Origin: Thalassotalea sp. LPB0316
Lineage (GTDB): Bacteria > Pseudomonadota > Gammaproteobacteria > Enterobacterales > Alteromonadaceae
Assembly: GCF_014898095.1 (NCBI RefSeq)
Contig: NZ_CP062946.1
Span: 930,001-994,000, forward strand
Direction of reading: 5' to 3'
Length of the DNA stretch: 64,000 nt
The notes under the pieces are model-generated. The model was not told the origin of the DNA. It saw only the letters and a program-made list of their open reading frames with translations, and did no database searches. Shown in pieces: positions 16,963-25,521 of this stretch. Each line of letters begins with the position of its first letter. Within the stretch, counting starts at the first letter, position 1. The position numbers and the translations under genes were made by a program.

Positions 16963-19713
16963 TTAGTTTGCACTCATAAGTTTTAGGATTGACTCTCTAT
17001 CTTTACTAGCGTATCCGTTTAGTAGCGAATCAAGCTTTACTTGGTTCTTGTTTAATTTATAGGCGCTAGCTAATCGAGCCGCTATCTCAATGTTGCCACT
17101 GTCAATACTATTGGCACGCTCTAATACTTCAATTGATTCTTTTAGTGAGTTTTTATTGAGATAAATCATTCCTAGTGTATCTAAAACTTGTGGGTTGTTT
17201 GGGGCCAAGTTTGCCGCTTGTTCGGCATAAGTTAATGCTTGATCAAGTTGGTTGGCATCAGCAAGTAACCAAGCTAGGTTGTTAAGACTGACGATATCTT
17301 TAGGATTCGCTTGGACTAATCTTTGATAGCTGCTAATTGCGTCATTTGGTTTGGTTGAGATCTGAAGTTGCGCTAAATACTGTAAATATGTCTTAGTATG
17401 TCGATTATTTGCTATTTCACTTTCAACAAATGATATCGCTTGTTCAGTACCTTCATTTTCTTGAATGGCAATAGCTAAGTTAATCCCAGTTGCGGCATGC
17501 TTTTTCTGTGCGTAAGACGCTGAGAGATATTTTTGTGCTTGCGCGAACTGCTTTTGAGCTAAATAAGCTTGTCCTTGAACTCGTTGAACAAAAGCGTTGT
17601 CACCATAACGTTGCGCTAGCGTATTGATTTTTTTGCTTGCAAGCTCTGTCGAGCCCGTTGCTAGCAGAAAATAAGCTTCGTAGGACAATAATTCAATATC
17701 ATTTGCAAGGCTACCGACTGATAGCGCTGATTGAGTCACTTTAAGTGCTTCGTCAAATTGCTTCGTTGTTTCAAAAAAGTTGATTGACGATAGATAAGCG
17801 ACTTTATTCGTAGGCTGGCTCGTTTGCCATTGAGTAAAGACATCAACCGTTTCTTTTGCTTTGCCTGCTTCAATTAATGTTGTGGTATAACTGATAAGGT
17901 AATCATTGGACAAAGATGCAAAATCATCAATCCCTTGGAAGATATTAATAGACTTGTCGATTAGCCCTTGTTTGGCATAACGACGAGCGAGTACGATTCT
18001 TGGCCATTGAGCCCCTTGATTTTGCTCAACTTGCTTAATTAGCTTCTGCTCTAATTGAGGCTCTTGTTGTGTTGATATGGCATTTTTTATCGCCAGTTGA
18101 AACGCAAATTTAGACTCGAGAGTAATAGCAAATATCTTATCGAGGTACTCGTTTGATTCATCGAAGTTTTGACTGCTAGATGTCATAACTGCTAGGTTAA
18201 ATAGTGCCGTAGTATTATTGGGCTCTACCTCAACCGCTTTTAAAAAATATTGCTTGGCCAAGGCGTTATTGTTGGCATTCAAAGCAACGTTACCTCGAAG
18301 AATTAATGGCTCAGGGTTTGTTGGTTCCTGTTTTATCCAATTATCTGCGACCTTAGCTGCTGCCTCCGTATTGCCGTCAGCTAAATGCTTCATTGCAAGC
18401 GCGATATTGGCGCCTTTAAAGGTTGGATCAATGGCTATTGCTTGCTCTAGATCCGATATCCCACTGGCATCTTGGTTGTTAATTTTAATCATCCCAAGCT
18501 GAGCTTTTACCTTGGCATCTTCTGGCGATAAATCAGACGCTTTTAAGAACAGTTCTTGTGCCGCTTGATTGTTGCCTTGATAAAACTCTTCCATACCAAC
18601 AGCGGTTAATAACTCAACGTCTTCTGCACTGAGGTTGTCGTTGCTCAATAGCTCTTGATCAAAGTCATCTACATAACCAAGCTTGACTTGTAATAATGCT
18701 AAAACGCGATGGATTTGATGGTTTGCAGGCAAGGCGTCAGCTATCGCGTTTAATTGATAATAGGCTTGCTCATAATTGTTTAAGTAGTAACTACTTAGCC
18801 CTGAAATCATTTGAGCAAGACCGTTATTAGTGTTATTGGCAACTCTATCTGAAAGCTCTTTAGCTCGTTGGTAATTCTGCTCGGCGAACTGGATTTGAGC
18901 GTCAATCAAATTGATCGTTGGATGGCGGTCATTGATTTTGTTTAATTCACTAATGTGAGATTTAGCGCGTTCGATATTGCCTGCTCTTACATGGTTATAT
19001 GCTGCCAGTAATCTAACGGCAAAGTTTTGAGGTTTTAGTTTGAAGTATGCCTCATACGCACTGGCTGATAACGAAAACTCCCCTTGATGGTTATACAAAT
19101 TACCTTGAAGTAACAATGCTTCGACAAACGTTGGGAACGTTATTAGTAATTCATTAACTTGACTTAAAGCCGTTGCGTGATCTTGTTGAGCAGCCGTGTA
19201 GAGGATTTGTCCAAGCTGACTTTCCTTAGCGGTGCCATCTATTTCAGAAGCAAGGTCAAAGTGCTTTTTGGCATCGGTGTTGTTGTCGAGTGCTAAAAAT
19301 GATTTACCAAGTAAAAACTCTTTCTGTAACATTGCCGTTTGGTCGGAGAGTGCTACGTCGCTAAGCATATCTATAACATCTTCATTCTTATTTAATGCGT
19401 GAAATGTGCGTGCTAACAACATTCTCGTCGTTTGATCATTAGGCGCATATTCAATTGAACGAAGTAATTCTTTTTCTGCAGCTAAGTATTGCTCTTGATC
19501 AAAGTAAAGTTTACCTAATAAAAATCGAGCTTGAGCATTTTTGGGGTTTTCTTTAATAACATTTTTAATGTTGATAGAAGCTTCGGCTATTTTGCCTGCA
19601 GCAATATTTTGCTCAGCAAGCGCCAGTGTTTCCTCTTCAGATAACGGTTTAGAGCAAGCTGAAAGAATAGATAAAGTTAAAGCACTTAAGAGAACTTGTT
19701 TGCGAAAGTTCAT
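16963..19713 (-). CDS. prsT: PEP-CTERM system TPR-repeat lipoprotein PrsT
   Basis: This 916-residue protein has a lipoprotein signal peptide with lipobox LSAC (Cys20), followed by tetratricopeptide repeats to the C-terminus. Examples are ARFLLGKLYFDQEQYLAAEKEL and VLDTLGMIYLNKNSLKESIEVL. Length, lipobox and gene order match PrsT, a large TPR lipoprotein confined to XrtA/PEP-CTERM exopolysaccharide loci. It is expected in the outer membrane or periplasm, where it may scaffold polysaccharide assembly or export; its exact role is unknown. Shine-Dalgarno AAAAGGAA lies upstream of the ATG inside a perfect inverted repeat. It is followed after 6 bp by the exosortase gene. Confidence 0.92.
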   Translation of the reverse strand: MNFRKQVLLSALTLSILSACSKPLSEEETLALAEQNIAAGKIAEASINIKNVIKENPKNAQARFLLGKLYFDQEQYLAAEKELLRSIEYAPNDQTTRMLLARTFHALNKNEDVIDMLSDVALSDQTAMLQKEFLLGKSFLALDNNTDAKKHFDLASEIDGTAKESQLGQILYTAAQQDHATALSQVNELLITFPTFVEALLLQGNLYNHQGEFSLSASAYEAYFKLKPQNFAVRLLAAYNHVRAGNIERAKSHISELNKINDRHPTINLIDAQIQFAEQNYQRAKELSDRVANNTNNGLAQMISGLSSYYLNNYEQAYYQLNAIADALPANHQIHRVLALLQVKLGYVDDFDQELLSNDNLSAEDVELLTAVGMEEFYQGNNQAAQELFLKASDLSPEDAKVKAQLGMIKINNQDASGISDLEQAIAIDPTFKGANIALAMKHLADGNTEAAAKVADNWIKQEPTNPEPLILRGNVALNANNNALAKQYFLKAVEVEPNNTTALFNLAVMTSSSQNFDESNEYLDKIFAITLESKFAFQLAIKNAISTQQEPQLEQKLIKQVEQNQGAQWPRIVLARRYAKQGLIDKSINIFQGIDDFASLSNDYLISYTTTLIEAGKAKETVDVFTQWQTSQPTNKVAYLSSINFFETTKQFDEALKVTQSALSVGSLANDIELLSYEAYFLLATGSTELASKKINTLAQRYGDNAFVQRVQGQAYLAQKQFAQAQKYLSASYAQKKHAATGINLAIAIQENEGTEQAISFVESEIANNRHTKTYLQYLAQLQISTKPNDAISSYQRLVQANPKDIVSLNNLAWLLADANQLDQALTYAEQAANLAPNNPQVLDTLGMIYLNKNSLKESIEVLERANSIDSGNIEIAARLASAYKLNKNQVKLDSLLNGYASKDRESILKLMSAN

Positions 19714-19719
19714 GAATAA

Positions 19720-19759
19720 ATTCCTTTTAACAACGCATTAGCGATTATTTAAAAGGAAT
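19720..19759 (-). promoter_or_regulatory. Inverted repeat covering the prsT ribosome binding site
   Basis: In the minus-strand message ATTCCTTTTAA (19759-19749) is perfectly complementary to TTAAAAGGAAT (19730-19720), an 11-bp stem with an 18-nt loop. The right arm contains the AAAAGGAA Shine-Dalgarno of prsT, and the left arm starts 1 nt after the stop codon of the upstream ThiF-like gene. Folding would hide the ribosome binding site unless a ribosome or factor opens it. A terminator is less likely because only short T runs follow. Confidence 0.6.
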
Positions 19760-19760
19760 A

Positions 19761-20612
19761 TTACTTCGCCACCACTTTTTTCGCAATCATAAACATAATT
19801 CTTGGTAGTAAACCGGCGTTGCCGAAGGGGCGCCATGTTTTAACGAGCTTGTTTCTGTACGCGTCAAAATGCAGGCCATGGGGGGCGTGGAGAATTTCGC
19901 CACGGTTGAGTAAAATTTTCAAAGCGTAAGTTTCAGCAATGCCGGCACAAAGGTTGACTGCCATGCCCGTCGATGGCCCTCGCTTTTCATGGAAGCTTAC
20001 CGCGCTTTCATCAACTAAATACGGTCGTTGTAACATAGCGGGTGATAAGCCAATTAAAAATTGGATAAGTTGGTCTTCTTCGTTTTTGCCTTCAAAGCGA
20101 AAATATTCTTCATAGCTCATTTTGCCTGGCATAAAGCACAAAAACGCACACCCCATTCCCAAAGGCGCTGCAGTGACAACCGGAATATTTTTCTCATAAC
20201 ATTTTTGAAAAACAACTTTGCGAGCTTCTAGGGCAAAAAAGTCTAGGCTATCAACATAAAGGTCAACGCCTTCGAGGAAATCATCGACGTTATGAGCAAA
20301 GATACCGTCAGGATAGGAACGAATATCGGCTTCTGGGTTTATATCTCTGGCCATCCTCTCCATTACAGCGACTTTATCTTCGCCAATCGTTGACATAAAT
20401 GCGCCAAATTGGCGATTGAAGTTGTGTACTTCAAAGTCATCAAAATCAGAAATACAAAATTTGCCTATGCCTAAACGAGCAAGTGTCAGTAAGTGAGCGC
20501 CGCCAACGCCTCCGGCACCTGCTATAGCAACGCGTTTATTGCGTAATTGCGCTTGTTCTTCTTTAGTAACCCAGCCAATATTGCGGCTAAATGCTTTATC
20601 GTAATCGAACAT
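19761..20612 (-). CDS. ThiF/MoeB/UBA1-family E1-like adenylyltransferase
   Basis: This 283-residue protein has the E1-superfamily ATP-binding fold. It shows VAIAGAGGVGGAHLL (residues 29-43, glycine-rich loop), DFDDFEVHNFNRQF (acidic residue and NRQ segment contacting ATP) and the strand VDLYVDSLDFF. Family members adenylate a C-terminal carboxylate of a ubiquitin-like protein or small acid. The CXXC zinc pairs of ThiF/MoeB were not seen, and no partner ubiquitin-like protein is encoded nearby. It lies 27 bp downstream of the N-acyltransferase gene, so the likely substrate relates to that enzyme's acyl-amino-acid product; this is inference. Confidence 0.85.
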   Translation of the reverse strand: MFDYDKAFSRNIGWVTKEEQAQLRNKRVAIAGAGGVGGAHLLTLARLGIGKFCISDFDDFEVHNFNRQFGAFMSTIGEDKVAVMERMARDINPEADIRSYPDGIFAHNVDDFLEGVDLYVDSLDFFALEARKVVFQKCYEKNIPVVTAAPLGMGCAFLCFMPGKMSYEEYFRFEGKNEEDQLIQFLIGLSPAMLQRPYLVDESAVSFHEKRGPSTGMAVNLCAGIAETYALKILLNRGEILHAPHGLHFDAYRNKLVKTWRPFGNAGLLPRIMFMIAKKVVAK

Positions 20613-20639
20613 AAAGCTCCTCTGAGTGATTTTTTGGGG

Positions 20640-21467
20640 TTAATTTTCGGTGGCAGTCGCGATCAGTTGCTTCGCTAGGTCATCATGAATCGCGTCGTAC
20701 AGTGCTCTAAAACCTGGCGTTAAATTACTTAAAAAGATATCAGGGTTGATGTAATAAGGTCCGCGAGTACCGTGATACTCAACCGGCGTGCCTAAAGGCT
20801 CAAACTTAATACCAACAAATTTCATGCTGCGAGCAAGCCGAGGCTCCATCATTACGTAAACGTGTTTAATACCCGAGTCGATAGCCATTGATGCGGCAAC
20901 CATGTACAGCCCTATGGCGATGAAGGGGAAGCAGCGGAGTTCTTTTTCAGAGTAGTTATGTTCGCTAATAACACCGGTTGCAGAGCCTTTAAATTGGTCA
21001 GTGCGACGACGACGAAACTCTGACCTAACAGCCAACCGAGATATTTCACAAATCTCATTTCTGTTGAAGTTTTTTGGATCTAACGCTGGGTTTTCAATCG
21101 CTGCGGCACAATATTTTTCTATTGGCAGTAATTCGCCTTCGTTGAGCGTTCTTACTATTCGTACACAACTGGCAAAGTTATCTGAAGGTTTGTGTTTGAT
21201 CATGGCAAACAGTGATTGTTGGTCAAACTCGTCGGTTTCCATGCCGTCATGTCTGACGGGTTCAAAACCAAGTTCTTCACAATAAACGTTATGGCGGATT
21301 TTAAACACTTCATTTTTGAGTTCAGGCGAATCAGCAAAAACAGGTTGTAAAAACTGAGTGAAGTGCGAAGCAATATTCTGCGCATCACTATTCGCTTTCA
21401 TCGAAGCAACTTTTTTTGTTACATCTCCAATGATGGGAGCGTTGAGTATCTTTTTACTCCAGTTCAT
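20640..21467 (-). CDS. PEP-CTERM/exosortase-associated N-acyltransferase
   Basis: This 275-residue protein belongs to the GNAT-like acyl-homoserine-lactone-synthase fold group. The signature is VFKIRHNVYCEELGFEP, DEFDQQSLFAMI, and a late HVYVMMEPRLARSMKFVGIKFEPLG. These features match the exosortase system-associated acyltransferase family, several members of which are known as long-chain N-acyl amino acid synthases using acyl-ACP. It sits upstream of the ThiF-like gene and is the first member of the prsT-exosortase gene run. The product may be an N-acyl amino acid (tyrosine-type in known cases) used as signal or surface component; the amino acid cannot be read from the sequence. Confidence 0.85.
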   Translation of the reverse strand: MNWSKKILNAPIIGDVTKKVASMKANSDAQNIASHFTQFLQPVFADSPELKNEVFKIRHNVYCEELGFEPVRHDGMETDEFDQQSLFAMIKHKPSDNFASCVRIVRTLNEGELLPIEKYCAAAIENPALDPKNFNRNEICEISRLAVRSEFRRRRTDQFKGSATGVISEHNYSEKELRCFPFIAIGLYMVAASMAIDSGIKHVYVMMEPRLARSMKFVGIKFEPLGTPVEYHGTRGPYYINPDIFLSNLTPGFRALYDAIHDDLAKQLIATATEN

Positions 21468-21604
21468 CCTGATTTTGTCCCCTTAACTTCTATTGCAGGC
21501 CATTTGAAAGAGGAGGCTCGCAAACAACACGTAAATTTAGTATATCGTAGATTTTTGACCTAGCTAGCTTTTTTCTTGATTATTTGAGATTTATACCAAT
21601 TGCT

Positions 21605-22438
21605 TTAAATATGTTCCACGCCTACTTTAACGGGTAACACATCACAGGCGGTTTGGTAACCGGTTTGATATAACTGCTCTTTCTTTTCGCTAGTCATAGT
21701 AAAATCTACCGCTGAGCTATTTCCCGTATTGACCACAACAGTATTGTGCCAAAAAGCATCATTGATATATTCACGTGAAATAGTTGTCATGAACGTACGG
21801 ATCAATAACGTGATGTAGTTAAATATCGGAAACATTCCGTTGGTGCTGAGCTCGTCTGTTTCATGCTCGCCTCTAAGCCTAAAGCATAGCACAGGTGTAC
21901 CATCTTGCGCCCAATCACGGTGTAAAGCGTCTTCCGAGAGTATACTGCCATCTACCATCAAGTGCTGACCAAAGGTTTTAAAGCTAAATACCAGTGGAAT
22001 AGACATAGAGAACCTCACCGCGAGTGAAACTTTTAAATCAGGCGTGTGCTCTGCATCAAAAATTACTGGGCTACCCTTTTTCACATCAGTCGCGACAATA
22101 TGAAGGTTTTTATCGAGCTCTTTGAACGTTTTTCCTCGCAGGAGGCGATCAATCCACCGCTCGAAGACGTCACCAGAGCTTAAGCCGCCGTTACGCAATA
22201 ATTTGAATAGTGAAAACTCTCTAAATTGGTTGTAGTTGGTCTCTAGCGCGATATGCTTTATTTCTTCGCAGGTCAAACCGCTAGCATACAAGCTACTTAC
22301 TATACTGCCTCCAGAAACACCAACGAGGTGGTCAAATTCAACTTGGTGCTCTTCAAGCGCTTTTAAAATACCAACATGAGCGGGTAAACGGGTGCCGCCA
22401 CCTGCAAAAATAGGCACTACTTTTCTTTTCGATTGCAT
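21605..22438 (-). CDS. Patatin-like phospholipase
   Basis: This 277-residue cytosolic or membrane-peripheral lipase has the patatin catalytic dyad: GVSGG with Ser42, oxyanion-hole GGGTR (residues 13-17), and Asp163 in MVDGSI. No signal peptide is visible. Family members hydrolyse acyl esters of phospholipids. The gene is the most upstream member of the minus-strand run, about 140 bp before the acyltransferase gene, and divergent from the protease gene. An acyl-chain remodelling role alongside the N-acyltransferase is attractive but is inferred only from position. Confidence 0.88.
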   Translation of the reverse strand: MQSKRKVVPIFAGGGTRLPAHVGILKALEEHQVEFDHLVGVSGGSIVSSLYASGLTCEEIKHIALETNYNQFREFSLFKLLRNGGLSSGDVFERWIDRLLRGKTFKELDKNLHIVATDVKKGSPVIFDAEHTPDLKVSLAVRFSMSIPLVFSFKTFGQHLMVDGSILSEDALHRDWAQDGTPVLCFRLRGEHETDELSTNGMFPIFNYITLLIRTFMTTISREYINDAFWHNTVVVNTGNSSAVDFTMTSEKKEQLYQTGYQTACDVLPVKVGVEHI

Positions 22439-22556
22439 TTTACCCTTTGACTTACGAGATATTCCTTACATGATAGTAAGTATGGTCAAAACGAATATTT
22501 TTGCTCACAATAAACTAAAAAATTTACCCTAATAGTTAGAAATACAAGGAATTTTG

Positions 22557-23315
22557 ATGAGAAGCCTGATTTTTTGCATTGTTTGTATGGCATTTATCTC
22601 GCCGACAATGAGTCAAGAGCTCGTTGCACGTATCAAGCAAATCAAGCCAGCGGTAGTGGCTATTGGCGTATATACACCCACTGGGCGACCACAAAATCAA
22701 GTTTTTGGCTCAGGCTTTGTTATTGGTGATGGTACGTACGTAGCAACGAATTATCACGTCTTGCCCGAAATGCTTGATCAATCGATTAATCAACAGCATG
22801 TGGTCTTTAGTGGCCAAGGTAAGCAAGTGAAAACGTTTCTAGCCTCAGTGGTAGGTTACTCAAAACAACACGACTTAGCGATATTAAAGTTAACACAAGG
22901 CCAACTGCCAACAGTCAAGTTGGCTGACCAACACTATATTGATGAAGGCCGTGAAATCGCTTTTACCGGTTTTCCTATTGCTAGTGTGCTCGGTTTATAC
23001 CCGGTAACCCATCGCGGCATTATTGCCAGTGTGACGCCAACAATTTCACCTGTTGCTGATAGTAGACAAATCAATACCCATATGCTCAAACAGTTGAGAA
23101 ACCCATATCTAGTGTATCAGCTCGATGCCACTGCATATCCGGGTAACAGTGGTTCTGCCCTATATCGCATAGATAGCGGTGAAGTGGTTGGCATTATCAA
23201 CAAGGTCTTTGTTCAGCAAAGTAAAGAAGGGGTGATCAGTAACCCAAGTGGTATCACCTATGCCATTCCAGTAAAACATTTACACGAATTAATGAAAAAA
23301 CATCAAATACAGTAA
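22557..23315 (+). CDS. Secreted trypsin-like serine protease (S1 family)
   Basis: This 252-residue protein has a signal peptide (MRSLIFCIVCMAFISPTMSQ) and a chymotrypsin-fold catalytic triad: His67 in ATNYHVL, Asp106 in QHDLAILK and Ser198 in YPGNSGSALY. There is no PDZ domain, unlike DegP/DegS. The ATG at 22557 is chosen over a TTG immediately before it because Shine-Dalgarno AAGGA ends 6 nt upstream. It is predicted to be periplasmic or secreted. It is divergent from the patatin gene, with about 118 bp between them for both promoters. Its substrate is unknown; a role in processing surface proteins of the adjacent exosortase locus would be speculation. Confidence 0.9.
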   Translation: MRSLIFCIVCMAFISPTMSQELVARIKQIKPAVVAIGVYTPTGRPQNQVFGSGFVIGDGTYVATNYHVLPEMLDQSINQQHVVFSGQGKQVKTFLASVVGYSKQHDLAILKLTQGQLPTVKLADQHYIDEGREIAFTGFPIASVLGLYPVTHRGIIASVTPTISPVADSRQINTHMLKQLRNPYLVYQLDATAYPGNSGSALYRIDSGEVVGIINKVFVQQSKEGVISNPSGITYAIPVKHLHELMKKHQIQ

Positions 23316-23344
23316 CGAGCGAAGATTTTTACTGTTTAGTTGGG

Positions 23345-24091
23345 TTATTCGGCAGATGCGAGTTTAATCTGTGATGTTTCTGAATCAGAAAATAATGACG
23401 ATACAGGTACTAACTCAATGTTGTGCTTGGTTAAAGTCGGTAGCAGTTGTTTGAGCGCAATAATCGTTTCAGGGTGAGGGTGTGCAATGCCGATGGCAAA
23501 TTCATTGTGCTTTGCTTTTTCGACTAACTGTTCAAACTGCTGCTCGATGTAATCAGCGTCGGTGTGGTTATCGAGGAAAACGTGACGATGTAAGTGGGGT
23601 ACGCCATACACGTGAGCTAATGCTCGCGTTTTAGATTTTGATGTCGTCATGCTATCAACAAAAAATAATTTGTGTCGTTTCAAAAACTTCATTGTGCTCG
23701 CCATGGGTTTTTGGAGCTTGGTCAGGTGGCTACCCATGTGGTTATTGATACCAACGGCAAACGGTATTTCATCTAGTGCTAACGAGAGTTGGTGATTGAT
23801 GTGATCATCGTCCATATCACTGGTAATTGCCCCAGGGCCTAATAATTTACCACTACTGGCTTCCATTGGGATATGTAAGAGTACATCTTTTTTCGATTGA
23901 TTCGCTTGTAAAGCGAGTTCTTTGGCAAATGGTGTGTGCGGTAAAAACGCGTAGGATATTTTGCCCGGTAAGGTGAGGGCGTGTTGATCGGTTTTTCGAT
24001 AACCAATATCGTCGATAATGATCGCTACTTGGCCTGCGTTGAGGCATAAAAAAGGTTGCAACAATAAAATGGAAATTAAGACAAATCGCAC
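23345..24091 (-). CDS. yibQ: Divergent polysaccharide deacetylase YibQ
   Basis: This 248-residue protein has an N-terminal signal peptide (cleavage near LNAG). Divergent deacetylase motifs follow: VAIIIDDIGYRKTD, HIPMEASSGKLLGPGAI, GINNHMGSHLT and IGIAHPHPETI. This order matches YibQ, which neighbours envC and gpmM in many gammaproteobacteria. It is expected in the periplasm; the biochemical activity of YibQ is not well established. It is on the same strand as envC, about 290 bp downstream, with repeats in the gap. Confidence 0.88.
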   Translation of the reverse strand: MRFVLISILLLQPFLCLNAGQVAIIIDDIGYRKTDQHALTLPGKISYAFLPHTPFAKELALQANQSKKDVLLHIPMEASSGKLLGPGAITSDMDDDHINHQLSLALDEIPFAVGINNHMGSHLTKLQKPMASTMKFLKRHKLFFVDSMTTSKSKTRALAHVYGVPHLHRHVFLDNHTDADYIEQQFEQLVEKAKHNEFAIGIAHPHPETIIALKQLLPTLTKHNIELVPVSSLFSDSETSQIKLASAE

Positions 24092-24194
24092 GATGTTATT
24101 ATTATTTTTAGATGATTTTTCTCTAGCTTATCAGCGCGTTTAATTTGAGTAAACCCATGGTCGTTATCATTTCAGAAGAACCAAGTAATAGCGA

Positions 24195-24353
24195 ACATCA
24201 TTCTAGTGTTGTCAGAGGCCAGAATCAGGATGACGAAAATAAAAGAGGTGTCATTCCGGTGTTGTCTTAGGCCGGAATCTCTAATCGAGCTAGCCTTGAT
24301 TGTTAGGCTTGTAAGATCCTGAGCTCGCTTTGCTCCTCAAGATGACGAAAATA
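24195..24353. repeat. Cluster of three REP-like palindromic repeats
   Basis: The 287-bp gap between envC and yibQ holds three related units. Unit A (24195-24240) has ATTCTAG/CCAGAAT arms and ends in GGATGACGAAAAT. Unit B (24248-24281) reads GTGTCATTCCGG with perfect arms ATTCCGG (24253-24259) and CCGGAAT (24272-24278). Unit C (24311-24353) reads GTAAGATCCTGAGCTCGC and ends in GATGACGAAAAT like unit A. A fourth relative lies at 29504-29535. The pattern resembles the widespread REP-type repeats built on GTCATTCC or TCATCCTGAG. Confidence 0.7.
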
Positions 24354-24378
24354 TAAAGGGCGAAATAACCTGTCAGTA

Positions 24379-25518
24379 TTATCGGCACCACAAGCGAGGA
24401 TTAACAGCTTGGCCTTTGTGGCGAATCTCAAAATACAAGCCTGATTCCACTCGGCCACCACTTTGCCCTGCAAGCGAGATCGGTTCACCTGATTCAACGC
24501 GATCACCAACATTCTTAAGCAAGGTTTGGTTGTGGCCATATAAGCTCATGTAGCCATCACCATGGTCGACAACAATCACTAAGCCATAGCCTTTTAACCA
24601 GTCAGCGAATAACACGGTACCACTGTGGATGGTTGATACGGTTCGGCCAACAGGGGTTTCGATCATGATGCCTTTCCACTTGAGGTAACCTTGTTTTTTG
24701 CTGCCAAATCGATTGAGGTGCTTGCCGTTTACTGGCCACGTAAGTTTATGCTTTAATTGGCTCAAACCTTCTAATTCTGCTTCTGCGCGCGCGAGCTTCT
24801 CTATTTCAGCAAGTGCAGCAACTAAACTTTCTTCTTCGCGTTTTAATCGCTCGAGTTTATCACTACTCGATTCAATCGACTTATTGAGTTTTGCGACACT
24901 TTTTGCTCGCTGCGCTTTTTGCTCTTTGAGCTCCTGTTGTTGAGCTATTTGTGTCACTTTTAAAGCGTTGAGCTTTTCTGATTGGGCTTGATACTGGCTA
25001 GTGACTTCAACAAGTTGCTCAATGGTTTTTTGAAATGCTTCAATTTCAGCAATGCGAGCGTCATTAAGGTATTGGTAATATTTTAAGGTGCGTTGAATGT
25101 CGCTAGTTTTTTCTTGATTGAGCAACAATTTTAAGTAATCGTGTTGGCCACTCGAGTAGGCCGCTCTTAATTGTTGTGCGAGCAATGCTTCTTGCTTTTG
25201 CTTTTGTTGAGTGAGATTTTTTTGTTGTTTTTTTAATTCGACTAATTTTTGTGATGTTTCAGTTAGCGATTGCTCAGTCTTGTTGAGTGCTTTCGCCGCT
25301 TTTGCAATGGCTATGTCATCGCGTTTTAATGCGCGAAGTATTGTATCGCGTTGCTTGTTAGACGCATTCAATGCGGCCTGTTGTTTCGCAATCGCTTTTT
25401 TTACTTCATTGAGTTGCTCATTAGTTACTGACTTGTCGTCGGCAAGCACTGAAACAGGCATTAAGTAACTTGTGCTACCTAATGCCAACATGAGCAAAAA
25501 CGCTTTTAACCGCAACAT
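24379..25518 (-). CDS. envC: Murein hydrolase activator EnvC
   Basis: This 379-residue protein has a signal peptide (cleaved near VLA, residue 26), a long coiled coil (about residues 30-245) and a C-terminal LytM/peptidase M23 domain. The latter reads GYGLVIVVDHGDGYMSLYGHNQ...LYFEIRHKGQAVNPRLW, matching EnvC. Canonical LytM zinc ligands are incomplete, as expected for EnvC, which activates the amidases AmiA and AmiB at the division septum instead of cutting peptidoglycan itself. The amidase gene at 45.5 kb is a probable partner. It follows gpmM by 3 bp on the same strand. Confidence 0.93.
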   Translation of the reverse strand: MLRLKAFLLMLALGSTSYLMPVSVLADDKSVTNEQLNEVKKAIAKQQAALNASNKQRDTILRALKRDDIAIAKAAKALNKTEQSLTETSQKLVELKKQQKNLTQQKQKQEALLAQQLRAAYSSGQHDYLKLLLNQEKTSDIQRTLKYYQYLNDARIAEIEAFQKTIEQLVEVTSQYQAQSEKLNALKVTQIAQQQELKEQKAQRAKSVAKLNKSIESSSDKLERLKREEESLVAALAEIEKLARAEAELEGLSQLKHKLTWPVNGKHLNRFGSKKQGYLKWKGIMIETPVGRTVSTIHSGTVLFADWLKGYGLVIVVDHGDGYMSLYGHNQTLLKNVGDRVESGEPISLAGQSGGRVESGLYFEIRHKGQAVNPRLWCR

Positions 25519-25521
25519 GTG

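Noticed and set aside
20640..21467. Acyl-homoserine lactone synthase (LuxI) call for the acyltransferase
   Set aside because: The fold group is shared, but the motifs and the exosortase context fit the exosortase-associated acyltransferase family, and no LuxR-type gene is nearby.
2..22438. Genomic island with phage-type integration at a tRNA gene
   Set aside because: No tRNA, integrase or flanking direct repeats are visible within the window, though the left boundary is not included.
24303..24539. 78-codon minus-strand frame in and beside envC
   Set aside because: It overlaps envC in another frame and runs into the REP-like repeats; no family resemblance.
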